Of a DNA stretch of 8,200 bases, positions 1 through 6,321 are shown one piece after another. Under the pieces are notes generated by a model. The model saw nothing but the letters and a program-made list of their open reading frames with translations. It was not told where the DNA came from and ran no database searches. Numbering within the stretch: position 1 is the stretch's first letter; each line of letters begins with the position of its first letter. This DNA is from DATHWB01 sp046565785 (lineage in GTDB: Bacteria; Actinomycetota; Acidimicrobiia; Spongiisociales; ZC4RG35). The position numbers and the translations under genes are program-made. The DNA lies in assembly GCA_046565785.1 (NCBI GenBank), contig JBKHXZ010000209.1, positions 1-8,200 on the forward strand, given 5' to 3'.

Positions 1-1298
1 GTCTGGGCGAGGGCGTGGGCGATGCCGGTGAGGGCTGTATCGACGTCGGCTTCGGTCATCACCGTCGACAGGGCGAACATCCCTCGCGGCGCGGAGAAGA
101 TCCCTTCGCACAGCAGGTTCAGGTGGACGCGACGCTGCATCTGCACATCCCCCGCCGCTTTGGAGCGGTAGTCGGTCACCGGACCGCGGGTGAAGTGCAG
201 GGTCCACAACGAGCCCATCCCGGTCACCGTGGCCTCGACACCGGCGTCGGCCACGGCCTTCGCCAGCCCGTCGGCGAACGACCTGCCCAGCATTTCCAGC
301 CGGGCGACGGCGTCACGATCCAACAGTCGCATTCCGGCGACCCCGGCGGCCATCGTCAGCGGGTTGGCGTTGAACGTGCCGGACTGCACCAACGTCGGGG
401 CGGGCGGGGCGTACAGCTCCATGATCTCGGACCGGCCTCCGAAGGCCCCCACCGGCAGGCCTCCGCCGATGATCTTGCCGAAGGTGAAGAGGTCGGCCCG
501 AACTCCGCTCCACTCTTCGGCACCACCGTAGGCGAGCCGGAAGGTGATCACCTCGTCGAAGATGAGAACCGCATCGAGTTCATCCGCCAAGCCCCGCAGA
601 CCAGCCAGAAAGCCGTCCGTCGGTGGGATGGTTCCGCTCGCCCCCAACATCGGTTCGACGATGATCGCCGCCGGCTTGACCCGTTCGGCGATGGCGCGGG
701 TGGCCGGCAGGTCGTTGAACGGTGCCACCGCCACGTCGGCGACGACCGCTCCGGGAATCCCCGGCTCTTCGGGAACTGCGATCGGTGCGTCTGCCGGTCC
801 GGCGGCCACCACCGGTGGGGCGACACTGATCTCGACCGAGTCGTGACTGCCGTGATATCCACCCTCGAACTTGAGAATCGGAGTGCGCCCGGTGAAGGCG
901 CGAGCCGCACGGATCGCGTTGAGCGTGGCTTCGGTTCCGCTGTTGCAGAACCGCACCGCATCCAGGCCGGCAACCCGTCCCACCAGCAGCTCAGCGAGTT
1001 CGATGGCGTGCTGAGTCCCGGCGGCGTGACCTGTCCCCTTCTGTACCTGACAGGTGACGGCTTCGACGATGACAGGATGGGCGTGACCGTGGATCATCGA
1101 CGTGTAGTTGCCCAGCAGATCCAGGTAGCGGTTGCCGTCCACGTCGGTCAGCCAGCACCCTTCCGCTTCTGCCACATACAGCGGATGCGGAGGAAACGAG
1201 ATCACCGTGCGAGTGTCGCCTCCGGGAAGTGAACGGCGAGCGCGAGCATGCAGCGCCGCCGAGCCCGGCGTCCGCGCCACGTAACGCTCGACAGTCAT
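1..1298 (-). CDS. Class III PLP-dependent aminotransferase, glutamate-1-semialdehyde-aminomutase-like (3' end off window)
   Basis: The protein begins MTVERYVARTPG, and 432 codons are visible, open to the left edge. It is a fold-type I PLP enzyme. An SGT phosphate-binding segment lies at residues 120-122, the FDEVITFR block carries the pyridine-binding Asp248, and Lys275 in TFGKIIGGGLPVG should form the Schiff base. These blocks resemble glutamate-1-semialdehyde 2,1-aminomutase (HemL). However, LGNYTSMIHGHAHP near residue 75 and SGTFNANPLTMAAG instead of HemL's usual SGNP version look more like the beta-amino-acid aminotransferases of the same family. I therefore give no hemL symbol, and the substrate is unknown. 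Near-full family length means the stop should lie just outside the window. The ATG overlaps the deoD stop by one base (TGATG), which points to translational coupling. No separate Shine-Dalgarno is seen. Confidence 0.88.
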   Translation of the reverse strand, partial: MTVERYVARTPGSAALHARARRSLPGGDTRTVISFPPHPLYVAEAEGCWLTDVDGNRYLDLLGNYTSMIHGHAHPVIVEAVTCQVQKGTGHAAGTQHAIELAELLVGRVAGLDAVRFCNSGTEATLNAIRAARAFTGRTPILKFEGGYHGSHDSVEISVAPPVVAAGPADAPIAVPEEPGIPGAVVADVAVAPFNDLPATRAIAERVKPAAIIVEPMLGASGTIPPTDGFLAGLRGLADELDAVLIFDEVITFRLAYGGAEEWSGVRADLFTFGKIIGGGLPVGAFGGRSEIMELYAPPAPTLVQSGTFNANPLTMAAGVAGMRLLDRDAVARLEMLGRSFADGLAKAVADAGVEATVTGMGSLWTLHFTRGPVTDYRSKAAGDVQMQRRVHLNLLCEGIFSAPRGMFALSTVMTEADVDTALTGIAHALAQ

Positions 1299-2014
1299 CA
1301 GCGGGCGTCGCGGGCCAGCGCCTCCAGCGCCAGCACCACCATGTCGTCGAACGTGGTCTGTCGTTCTTCGGATGATGTGGCCTCACCGGTGCGGATGTGA
1401 TCGGACACCGTGGCGATGGTCAACGCCCGCGCCCCGAACTCGGCGGCCACCCCGTACAAGCCTGCCGCCTCCATCTCGACCGCCAGCACGCCCATGCGAT
1501 CCATCATGTCGAAAACGCCTTCCACCGGGTTGTAGAACAGGTCGGCGGAGTGGATCAGACCGGTGTGGACCTCGAGGCCCTTGTCCCGGGCCGCGTCGAC
1601 GGTCGCCCGAACCAGCTCGAAGTCGGCCACCGCCGCGAAGTCGAACCCGCCGTACCGGGCCCGGTTGACCCCGGAGTCGGTGCAGGCGCCGGTCGCCACC
1701 ACGACGTCGCGCAGTTTCAGCTTGGTGGAGATGCCACCGCACGATCCGACCCGGACCAGCTTCTTCACCCCGTAGTCCTTGACCAGTTCGGTGGCGTAGA
1801 TCGACGCCGAGGGGATTCCCATCCCGGTCCCCATCGTCGACACCGGCATTCCCTGGTAGGTGCCGGTGTACCCGAACATGTTGCGGACGGCGTTGACCTG
1901 GACGGCGTCGTCGAGGAAGGTTTCGGCGATGTACTTGGCGCGCAGCGGGTCGCCTGGGAGCAGGATGGCGTCGGCGAAGTCGCCCGGCTCGGCAGAAATG
2001 TGGGGAGTGGGCAT
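1298..2014 (-). CDS. deoD: Purine nucleoside phosphorylase, hexameric DeoD type
   Basis: This cytosolic salvage enzyme splits purine (deoxy)ribonucleosides with phosphate into free base and (deoxy)ribose-1-phosphate. The 238-residue protein has the same length as E. coli DeoD and aligns by eye from end to end without gaps. Key residues are present (numbering includes Met): His5 at the subunit interface, phosphate ligands Gly21, Arg25, Arg44, Arg88 and Ser91 (RVGSCGG), the ribose-binding Glu180-Met181-Glu182, and the catalytic pair Asp205/Arg218 (TVSDHIRT, SEERQTTF). The start has a good Shine-Dalgarno, AGAGG, six bases upstream. The preceding gene ends 41 nt upstream, and the aminotransferase start overlaps this stop. 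DeoD is the bacterial hexameric family. Many actinobacteria instead use the trimeric PunA type, so this version is somewhat unexpected here. The functional call is very secure. Confidence 0.97.
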   Translation of the reverse strand: MPTPHISAEPGDFADAILLPGDPLRAKYIAETFLDDAVQVNAVRNMFGYTGTYQGMPVSTMGTGMGIPSASIYATELVKDYGVKKLVRVGSCGGISTKLKLRDVVVATGACTDSGVNRARYGGFDFAAVADFELVRATVDAARDKGLEVHTGLIHSADLFYNPVEGVFDMMDRMGVLAVEMEAAGLYGVAAEFGARALTIATVSDHIRTGEATSSEERQTTFDDMVVLALEALARDAR

Positions 2015-2020
2015 TGGTTA

Positions 2021-2030
2021 CCTCTCGTCG
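2021..2030 (-). promoter_or_regulatory. Ribosome binding site of deoD (shared 10-mer)
   Basis: On the minus strand this reads CGACGAGAGG, then TAACCA, then ATG. AGAGG is the Shine-Dalgarno core with a six-base spacer. The same ten bases precede the metallo-hydrolase gene at 2768-2777. Confidence 0.7.
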
Positions 2031-2055
2031 TGGCCGTGGGCGAATGTAGCCCGGT

Positions 2056-2760
2056 TCAACTGACCGGGGTTCCGATGTCGAGCACCTCCACCTCGAACGC
2101 GCCCACTGCCGCCTCCCGCAGTTCCTCGGGAGTGCCGGCGAGGATGGGGAAGGTGCCGAAGTGGATCGGCACCACCGTCTCGACCTCCAGCATGTGACCG
2201 GCCATGGCCGCCTGGCGCGGACCCATCGTGTACCAGCCACCGATGGGCAGGAAAGCGACGTCCGGCTCCCAGATCCGGCCGATCAGCTCCATGTCACCGA
2301 AGGCCGTCGTGTCGCCGGCGTGATAGAGGGTGGGGCCGCCGGGGAACTCCAACACCCAGCCACCGGCCTCGCCGCCCGGCACGATCCCCTGGTCGCCGGA
2401 AATGCCACTGGAATGGACGGCAGTGGTGAGGCTGGCCTGGATCCCGGCGACGGACTCGACGGTTCCGCCCTTGTTGGAACCCACCGTGTTCTCGACCCCT
2501 ACCCCTTCCAGGTACACGGCGATCTCGTGGATGGCGTGGACCTGGGCACCGTGCGCCCTGGCCAGCGCCACCGTGTTGCCGAGATGATCGAAATGCCCGT
2601 GGGTGACGAAGATCGCATCGACTCGGTCCTGCGACTGTTCTCCCTGAGGGCAGGTCGGGTTCTCCAACCACGGGTCGATGAGCACGGTGGTCCCGTCGTC
2701 GGTCCGGATGCGGATCGCGGCGTGTCCCAGCCAGGTGACTTCCAGTCCTCCGAGTTGCAC
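2056..2760 (-). CDS. UPF0173/UlaG-like metal-dependent hydrolase (metallo-beta-lactamase fold)
   Basis: This 234-residue protein has the full set of metallo-beta-lactamase-fold metal ligands: THGHFDH at residues 53-59, His116 (TAVHSS), Asp150 (YHAGD) and His200 (PIHFGTFP). The WLGHAA motif near residue 10 and the length match the UPF0173 / COG2220 group, which also includes UlaG (L-ascorbate-6-phosphate lactonase). The physiological substrate of most members is unknown, so I claim only a Zn/Mn-dependent hydrolase or lactonase of the cytosol. No signal peptide is seen. The start is GTG, chosen because AGAGG lies seven bases upstream and the WLGH strand follows directly. It begins 30 nt after the ligase stop and ends 41 nt before deoD, consistent with a shared transcript. 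Confidence 0.93.
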   Translation of the reverse strand: MQLGGLEVTWLGHAAIRIRTDDGTTVLIDPWLENPTCPQGEQSQDRVDAIFVTHGHFDHLGNTVALARAHGAQVHAIHEIAVYLEGVGVENTVGSNKGGTVESVAGIQASLTTAVHSSGISGDQGIVPGGEAGGWVLEFPGGPTLYHAGDTTAFGDMELIGRIWEPDVAFLPIGGWYTMGPRQAAMAGHMLEVETVVPIHFGTFPILAGTPEELREAAVGAFEVEVLDIGTPVS

Positions 2761-2767
2761 GTGGGTT

Positions 2768-2777
2768 CCTCTCGTCG
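2768..2777 (-). promoter_or_regulatory. Ribosome binding site of the metallo-hydrolase gene (shared 10-mer)
   Basis: On the minus strand this reads CGACGAGAGG, then AACCCAC, then the GTG start. It supports the GTG start at 2760 and is identical to the ten bases before deoD at 2021-2030. Confidence 0.7.
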
Positions 2778-2790
2778 ACTGTTTCCGATC

Positions 2791-4317
2791 CTATTGGAAG
2801 CCTCGACGCAGGTAGATGGCACGCACCGTGTCGAGCGTGTCGACCTCGCTCGAGGACTTGTCCGGCCGGTATCGCTTCACCCGGGCGAAACGCAGTGCCA
2901 TCCCCGCCGGGTACCGGGGAGAAGCCACCAGCCCGTCGAGGGCCACCTCCACCACCAGTTCCGGACGGACGAACACCGTGCCGCGGATGTGTCGGGTCTC
3001 CAACTCCAGCAGCCGCTCGGTCTGCCATGCCAGCATCGCGTCGGTCAGGCCCTTGAACGTCTTGCCCAACATCACGAACTCCCCCGACTCCGAGTCACGG
3101 CATCCGAGGTGCAGGTTGGAGAGCCAACCGGTGCGCCTCCCGTGACCCCATTCGGCAGCCAGCACGACCAGATCGAGGGTGTGAACCGGCTTGACCTTCC
3201 GCCACGCCGAACCGCGCCGTCCCGCCTCGTACGGTGCGGCGGCGTCCTTGACCATGATCCCCTCGTGCCCGGCAGCCACCGCCCGATCCAACTCGGCAGC
3301 GGCCACCGCAGGGTCGGTGGTCCGCCGCGACGGCACCCGGAGATCAGGACCGACCGTTGCCTCCAACGCTTCGAGCCGCGCCGCCAGCGGCAGGTCGATG
3401 AGATCACGGCCGTCGAGATGCAGGATGTCGAAGAAGAACGCCGATAGGTTGGTCCCGCCGACCGTCGAGTCTGACCCGAAACGGCTCATGGTGTCTCCGA
3501 AGACCCGCGGCGCCCCCTCGTCGTCGAGAGCGAGGGACTCGCCGTCGAGCACCACGGCCTCGGTGTTCAGCGATCGCACGACGTCGACCACCTCACTCAG
3601 GCGGTCCGTGACGTCGTTGAGGTTGCGTGTGAACACCGCCACCACCTCACCCTTGCGATGCACCTGGATACGTGCCCCGTCCAGCTTCCAGTCGACTACC
3701 ACGTCACCGAGGTCGGTCACGGCCTCCTCCGGGCTCGCAGCGGTGGCAGCCAGCATCGGCCGCACCGCCCGCAAGACCTCCAGCCCGACGTCGGCCAGTC
3801 CGGCCTCGCCCGACTTCCTGGCGATGCGGGCGATCTCTCCGAGACTGCCGCCGAGCATCGCCGCCCGCCGCACCAACGCGACATCGACGGTCGCTGCCTG
3901 TGCCACCGCCTCGAGCACCAGTCCCTCCAGTGCACCCTGGCGGACCTCTCCGGTGATCAGTGCCGCCAGGAAGCGCTGCTCGGCGGTGGTGGCACGAGCC
4001 ATGAGACGGGCCAGCGCAACCCGGCGAGCCTGTTGTGAGCCCGGGCCGGTCATCGACGGCACGGCCGTGAAGAAGTCGTCGACGTCGGTGAGGGTCAGAT
4101 GCGGATGCGTTGCTGCAGGGACATCGGTGTTCGAAACCGACGCCCAGCCGACCCCCACCCGCCCCTGGCGTGGCTCACCCGACAAGTAACCGACGGCGAT
4201 GGGCACCTCGACCGGGTCGACCCGGGCAAGCAGGTCGGCCAGTTCGGCAACTTTCGCCTTCCGGGCTCGGGTAGCAGCCACCCGTAGGGAGGTCGCCACC
4301 AGTTCTGCCAGCAGCAT
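2791..4317 (-). CDS. lig: ATP-dependent DNA ligase, mycobacterial LigB type
   Basis: This enzyme seals nicks in duplex DNA through ligase-AMP and DNA-adenylate intermediates. The 508-residue protein resembles Mycobacterium tuberculosis LigB (Rv3062) along its whole length. It has an N-terminal DNA-binding domain (about 1-180), an adenylation domain (about 185-385) and an OB-fold domain (about 390-500). Nucleotidyltransferase motifs are intact: motif I KLDGAR with the adenylated Lys211, motif Ia TRNLNDVT, motif III LDGE (258-260), motif IIIa FFFDILH (295-301), motif IV EGIMVK (352-357) and motif V WRKVKP (372-377). It lacks the BRCT and zinc-finger domains of NAD-dependent LigA, which is normally the essential replicative enzyme, so this is probably an accessory repair ligase. 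No polymerase or nuclease domain is fused, unlike LigD. The ATG overlaps the maf stop by one base (TGATG), and no own Shine-Dalgarno is visible. Confidence 0.96.
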   Translation of the reverse strand: MLLAELVATSLRVAATRARKAKVAELADLLARVDPVEVPIAVGYLSGEPRQGRVGVGWASVSNTDVPAATHPHLTLTDVDDFFTAVPSMTGPGSQQARRVALARLMARATTAEQRFLAALITGEVRQGALEGLVLEAVAQAATVDVALVRRAAMLGGSLGEIARIARKSGEAGLADVGLEVLRAVRPMLAATAASPEEAVTDLGDVVVDWKLDGARIQVHRKGEVVAVFTRNLNDVTDRLSEVVDVVRSLNTEAVVLDGESLALDDEGAPRVFGDTMSRFGSDSTVGGTNLSAFFFDILHLDGRDLIDLPLAARLEALEATVGPDLRVPSRRTTDPAVAAAELDRAVAAGHEGIMVKDAAAPYEAGRRGSAWRKVKPVHTLDLVVLAAEWGHGRRTGWLSNLHLGCRDSESGEFVMLGKTFKGLTDAMLAWQTERLLELETRHIRGTVFVRPELVVEVALDGLVASPRYPAGMALRFARVKRYRPDKSSSEVDTLDTVRAIYLRRGFQ

Positions 4318-4880
4318 CAGTCGAGCGGGTCGATGCCGTGGGCGCGGAGGAGTCGGACGGTGAGGTGGAGCGGCAGTCCGATCACGTTCGACGGCGACCC
4401 GTCGACGTCCTCCACGAACATCCCGCCCAAACCCTGCAGGGCGTAAGCCCCCGCCTTGTCGAGCGGCTCGCCGGTCGCCACGTACCGGTCGATCTCGTCG
4501 TCGGTGAGTTCGGTCATCCGCACCAGGGAACGGTCGACCGCCGAGCTCACCGCCCCGTTCGACGCCACCGCCACCCCGGTGAAAACGGCGTGGATGTCAC
4601 CGCTCAGATGACGGAGCATCGACCGCGCCTCCGCCGGATGCGCCGGCTTGCCCAGCACCTTTCCCTCGTGGACCACGGTGGTGTCGGCGGCGAGGACGAC
4701 CGTGTCGGTGTCATCGACCACCGCCGCCTTCATCCGGGCGACCCGTTCGACGTAATGGTCGGGCTCTTCGTCCGGATACCGGCTCTCGTCGACCTGAGGT
4801 GGGATCACCTCGAACGTCAGACCGAGAGATTCGAGGAGGGCGGCACGCCGCGGGGAGCCGGAAGCCAGGATCAGTCGCAT
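4317..4880 (-). CDS. maf: Maf-family nucleoside triphosphate pyrophosphatase
   Basis: Maf proteins hydrolyse non-canonical or modified NTPs, and some dTTP/UTP, to the monophosphate plus pyrophosphate. They are linked to nucleotide-pool cleaning and septum inhibition. The 187-residue protein shows all family blocks: N-terminal ASGSPRR (6-12), VARMKA with Lys51, the metal-binding ADTTV with Asp66, VLGKP with Lys78, GEPLDKAGAYALQG (138-150) and GSPSNVIGLPL (161-171). I chose the ATG at 4880 because MRLILASGSPRR is the canonical family N-terminus. The frame stays open up to 5009, but those extra residues have no family match and would overlap the divergent ABM gene. Specificity (YhdE-like or YceF-like) cannot be decided by eye. 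It is probably the first gene of the minus-strand operon. Confidence 0.95.
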   Translation of the reverse strand: MRLILASGSPRRAALLESLGLTFEVIPPQVDESRYPDEEPDHYVERVARMKAAVVDDTDTVVLAADTTVVHEGKVLGKPAHPAEARSMLRHLSGDIHAVFTGVAVASNGAVSSAVDRSLVRMTELTDDEIDRYVATGEPLDKAGAYALQGLGGMFVEDVDGSPSNVIGLPLHLTVRLLRAHGIDPLD

Positions 4881-4923
4881 GCGCCAAGTGAAGCATCCGA
4901 CCCGAATGGGCGATACTGGTCCG
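4881..4923. promoter_or_regulatory. Divergent intergenic promoter region between maf and the ABM gene
   Basis: Only 43 bp separate the two divergent starts, and neither has a clear Shine-Dalgarno. On the plus strand, GATACT (4912-4917) resembles a -10 box. GTGAAG (4888-4893) is a weak -35 candidate at an 18-bp spacing. That would place the transcription start at or next to the A of the ATG at 4924, giving a leaderless mRNA. For maf, TGCTTCACT on the minus strand (4895-4887) is a weak extended -10 that would also give a leaderless start. All of this is inference from short motifs. Confidence 0.35.
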
Positions 4924-5757
4924 ATGAGCGGACCGTCCCCGACGATCATCGTCTCCCGCCGGGTCAAACCCGGGATGGAACGGGAGTTCGAACGTTGGAA
5001 CGCCCGCATTCGGGCGCTGGCCGAGAGCTTCCCCGGACATCTCGGATCCGAGGCTCAGCCTCCCGACGAAGCGCATCCCGACGAGTGGATGATCGTGTAC
5101 CGGTTCGCCACCGCCGACCAACTCGAAGAGTGGATGACCTCTCCGGAGCGTCAGTCGCTACTCGAAGAAGGCAACCGACTGCTGCAAGGGCCGGTCAGGG
5201 AACAGCGCCTGGTGCAGTCGGATCCGGGACCGGGTGCCGTCACCGCTGTCATGTCCCAGCGTGTCCGTCCGGACGCCTGGGACGACTTCCGACGGGCGCA
5301 TGCCGAGATCACGTTGGTCATGAGGGATTTCGACGGGTTTCTGAGCTGTGAGCTGGTCGAGCCGGTCCCGGGAATCCAGGACGACCATGTCGTCGTGTTC
5401 GCTTTCGACTCCCGCTCGAACCTGGATCGGTGGCTGGAGTCCGAAGAGCGTCAGCGGGTGTTGCGGCTCATCGAACCGCTCATCGAAGGAGACCGCACAC
5501 TCAACGTGGTGGGCGGTTTCGCCGGTTGGTTCCGGATCGATGGATCCCGCCAGCCCAAACGGTGGAAACAGGGCGTCGCCGTGCTCATCGCGTTGTATCC
5601 GACGACACTGAGCCTGGGCTGGGCGCAACGGACATTCCTCCCCGATGCACCGTGGATTCCCGCCCTGTTCATCTCCAACGTGGTGGGAATCGCCATCCTC
5701 ACCTGGCTGCTGATGCCACTGGTGACCCGGCTGCTTTCCCGATGGCTGCAGCGCTGA
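4924..5757 (+). CDS. Tandem ABM-domain (antibiotic biosynthesis monooxygenase-like) membrane protein
   Basis: The 277-residue protein has two ABM-like ferredoxin-fold repeats, at about 5-95 and 105-195. The internal duplication is visible: EEWMTSPERQSLLEEG in the first copy parallels DRWLESEERQRVLRLI in the second. Two membrane helices follow (about 217-234 and 245-267), with basic residues around QPKRWKQ and LLSRWLQR, suggesting a cytoplasmic N-terminus and C-terminus joined by a short external hairpin. The architecture matches uncharacterised COG3224-type proteins. Some ABM domains oxidise aromatic or haem-like substrates without a cofactor, but many are of unknown role, so no reaction is assigned. 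In-frame ATGs also exist at 4879 and 4906. I prefer 4924 because the ABM strand begins right after it and a -10-like box sits just upstream. It is the only plus-strand gene here. Confidence 0.85.
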   Translation: MSGPSPTIIVSRRVKPGMEREFERWNARIRALAESFPGHLGSEAQPPDEAHPDEWMIVYRFATADQLEEWMTSPERQSLLEEGNRLLQGPVREQRLVQSDPGPGAVTAVMSQRVRPDAWDDFRRAHAEITLVMRDFDGFLSCELVEPVPGIQDDHVVVFAFDSRSNLDRWLESEERQRVLRLIEPLIEGDRTLNVVGGFAGWFRIDGSRQPKRWKQGVAVLIALYPTTLSLGWAQRTFLPDAPWIPALFISNVVGIAILTWLLMPLVTRLLSRWLQR

Positions 5758-5760
5758 CGA

Positions 5761-6321
5761 TCACCGGCAGGTAGCGAACCAGCGGACCCTGCCGTCGACG
5801 AAGGCGAACGTGGCGTCGCCTTGGAACTCGGAGCCCTGGAACGTGAATGCCACAGGAGCCCGAAACAGGTCGACATCGACCGTCCCGTAGCGGGACGGCT
5901 CGGGGCCGGTCACCGGACCGGTCAGGCGGTAATCCTCCAATGCCAAGATCTCCCTCGCAACGAACTCTCGACACAGGTCCTCCCCGTACTCGTCGATCAC
6001 CACCGGGTGGAGACGAGCAGTCAGCGAGTCGGAGTCTCCAGCGTCGATCCACCCGACGAAGTCGGCCACGAAGCCCTCGATTTCCGCCGGGTCCGGAACA
6101 GCGATCGGGGTCGAGTCCTGGGTGGTGGAAGGCTCGGTGGAGCTCGTGGTGGTGGTCGCCGTGGTCGTGGTCGTGGTCGTGGTCGCTGCGAGGGTGGTGG
6201 ATGTCGTGTCGGCTGCAGCCGGTACGGCGTCCTCGCCGGCAGTGACCATCCCGACGGCACCCGCCACGGACATCACCGCGCCCAATCCCATGACCACCAA
6301 CCCCAGCGTCCGTGTGCTCAC
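5761..6321 (-). CDS. Secreted or membrane-anchored small protein with Thr stalk and NTF2-like domain
   Basis: The 186-residue protein has a hydrophobic signal or anchor at about 5-27 (LGLVVMGLGAVMSVAGAVGMV), a Thr-rich stalk at 39-67, and a globular domain at about 77-186. The domain has an early helix (PAEIEGFVADFVGWIDAGD), then LHPVVIDEYGEDLCREF, then beta strands ending FVDGRVRWFATCR. This resembles NTF2/SnoaL-like folds, a judgement by eye. Cys117 and Cys185 could form a disulfide outside the cell. There is no lipobox cysteine, so it is not a lipoprotein. The start is GTG within a GTGA overlap with the stop of the gene before it. The frame stays open far upstream (to about 7533), but only this start gives a signal sequence. 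The stop lies 3 bp from that of the convergent ABM gene. Function unknown. Confidence 0.82.
   Translation of the reverse strand: MSTRTLGLVVMGLGAVMSVAGAVGMVTAGEDAVPAAADTTSTTLAATTTTTTTTATTTTSSTEPSTTQDSTPIAVPDPAEIEGFVADFVGWIDAGDSDSLTARLHPVVIDEYGEDLCREFVAREILALEDYRLTGPVTGPEPSRYGTVDVDLFRAPVAFTFQGSEFQGDATFAFVDGRVRWFATCR
6121..6207 (-). repeat. Threonine-stalk low-complexity DNA with (GTGGTC)4 hexamer repeat
   Basis: This stretch encodes the Thr-rich stalk of the NTF2-like protein (residues 39-67). Positions 6161-6184 are four perfect copies of GTGGTC on the plus strand, giving alternating ACG and ACC threonine codons. Copy-number change would lengthen or shorten the stalk by two residues without a frameshift. 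Confidence 0.85.

Noticed and set aside
15..1232. Long plus-strand open frame (405 codons) opposite the aminotransferase
   Set aside because: Its Arg/Gly/His-rich translation resembles no protein, and it is antisense to a clearly conserved enzyme. High GC keeps such shadow frames open.
2161..3447. 428-codon plus-strand open frame across the metallo-hydrolase and ligase genes
   Set aside because: It is antisense to two intact conserved genes, low in plausibility, and has no ribosome site or domain.
1298..4317. Ligase cluster as a non-homologous end-joining or phage-defence system
   Set aside because: There is no Ku, LigD-type polymerase or nuclease domain, effector or nuclease gene nearby; the ligase is a stand-alone LigB type among metabolic genes.
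4881..5009. Earlier in-frame start for maf
   Set aside because: The 43 added residues lack family similarity and would overlap the divergent ABM gene. MRLILASGSPRR is the standard Maf N-terminus.
5001..5016. CGCCCG-CATT-CGGGCG hairpin in the ABM gene
   Set aside because: Short stems of this kind are expected by chance in GC-rich coding DNA, and there is no context for a regulatory role.
5766..5793. Hairpin near the convergent stops as an intrinsic terminator
   Set aside because: The stem is only six pairs with a 16-base loop and no T-run on either strand.
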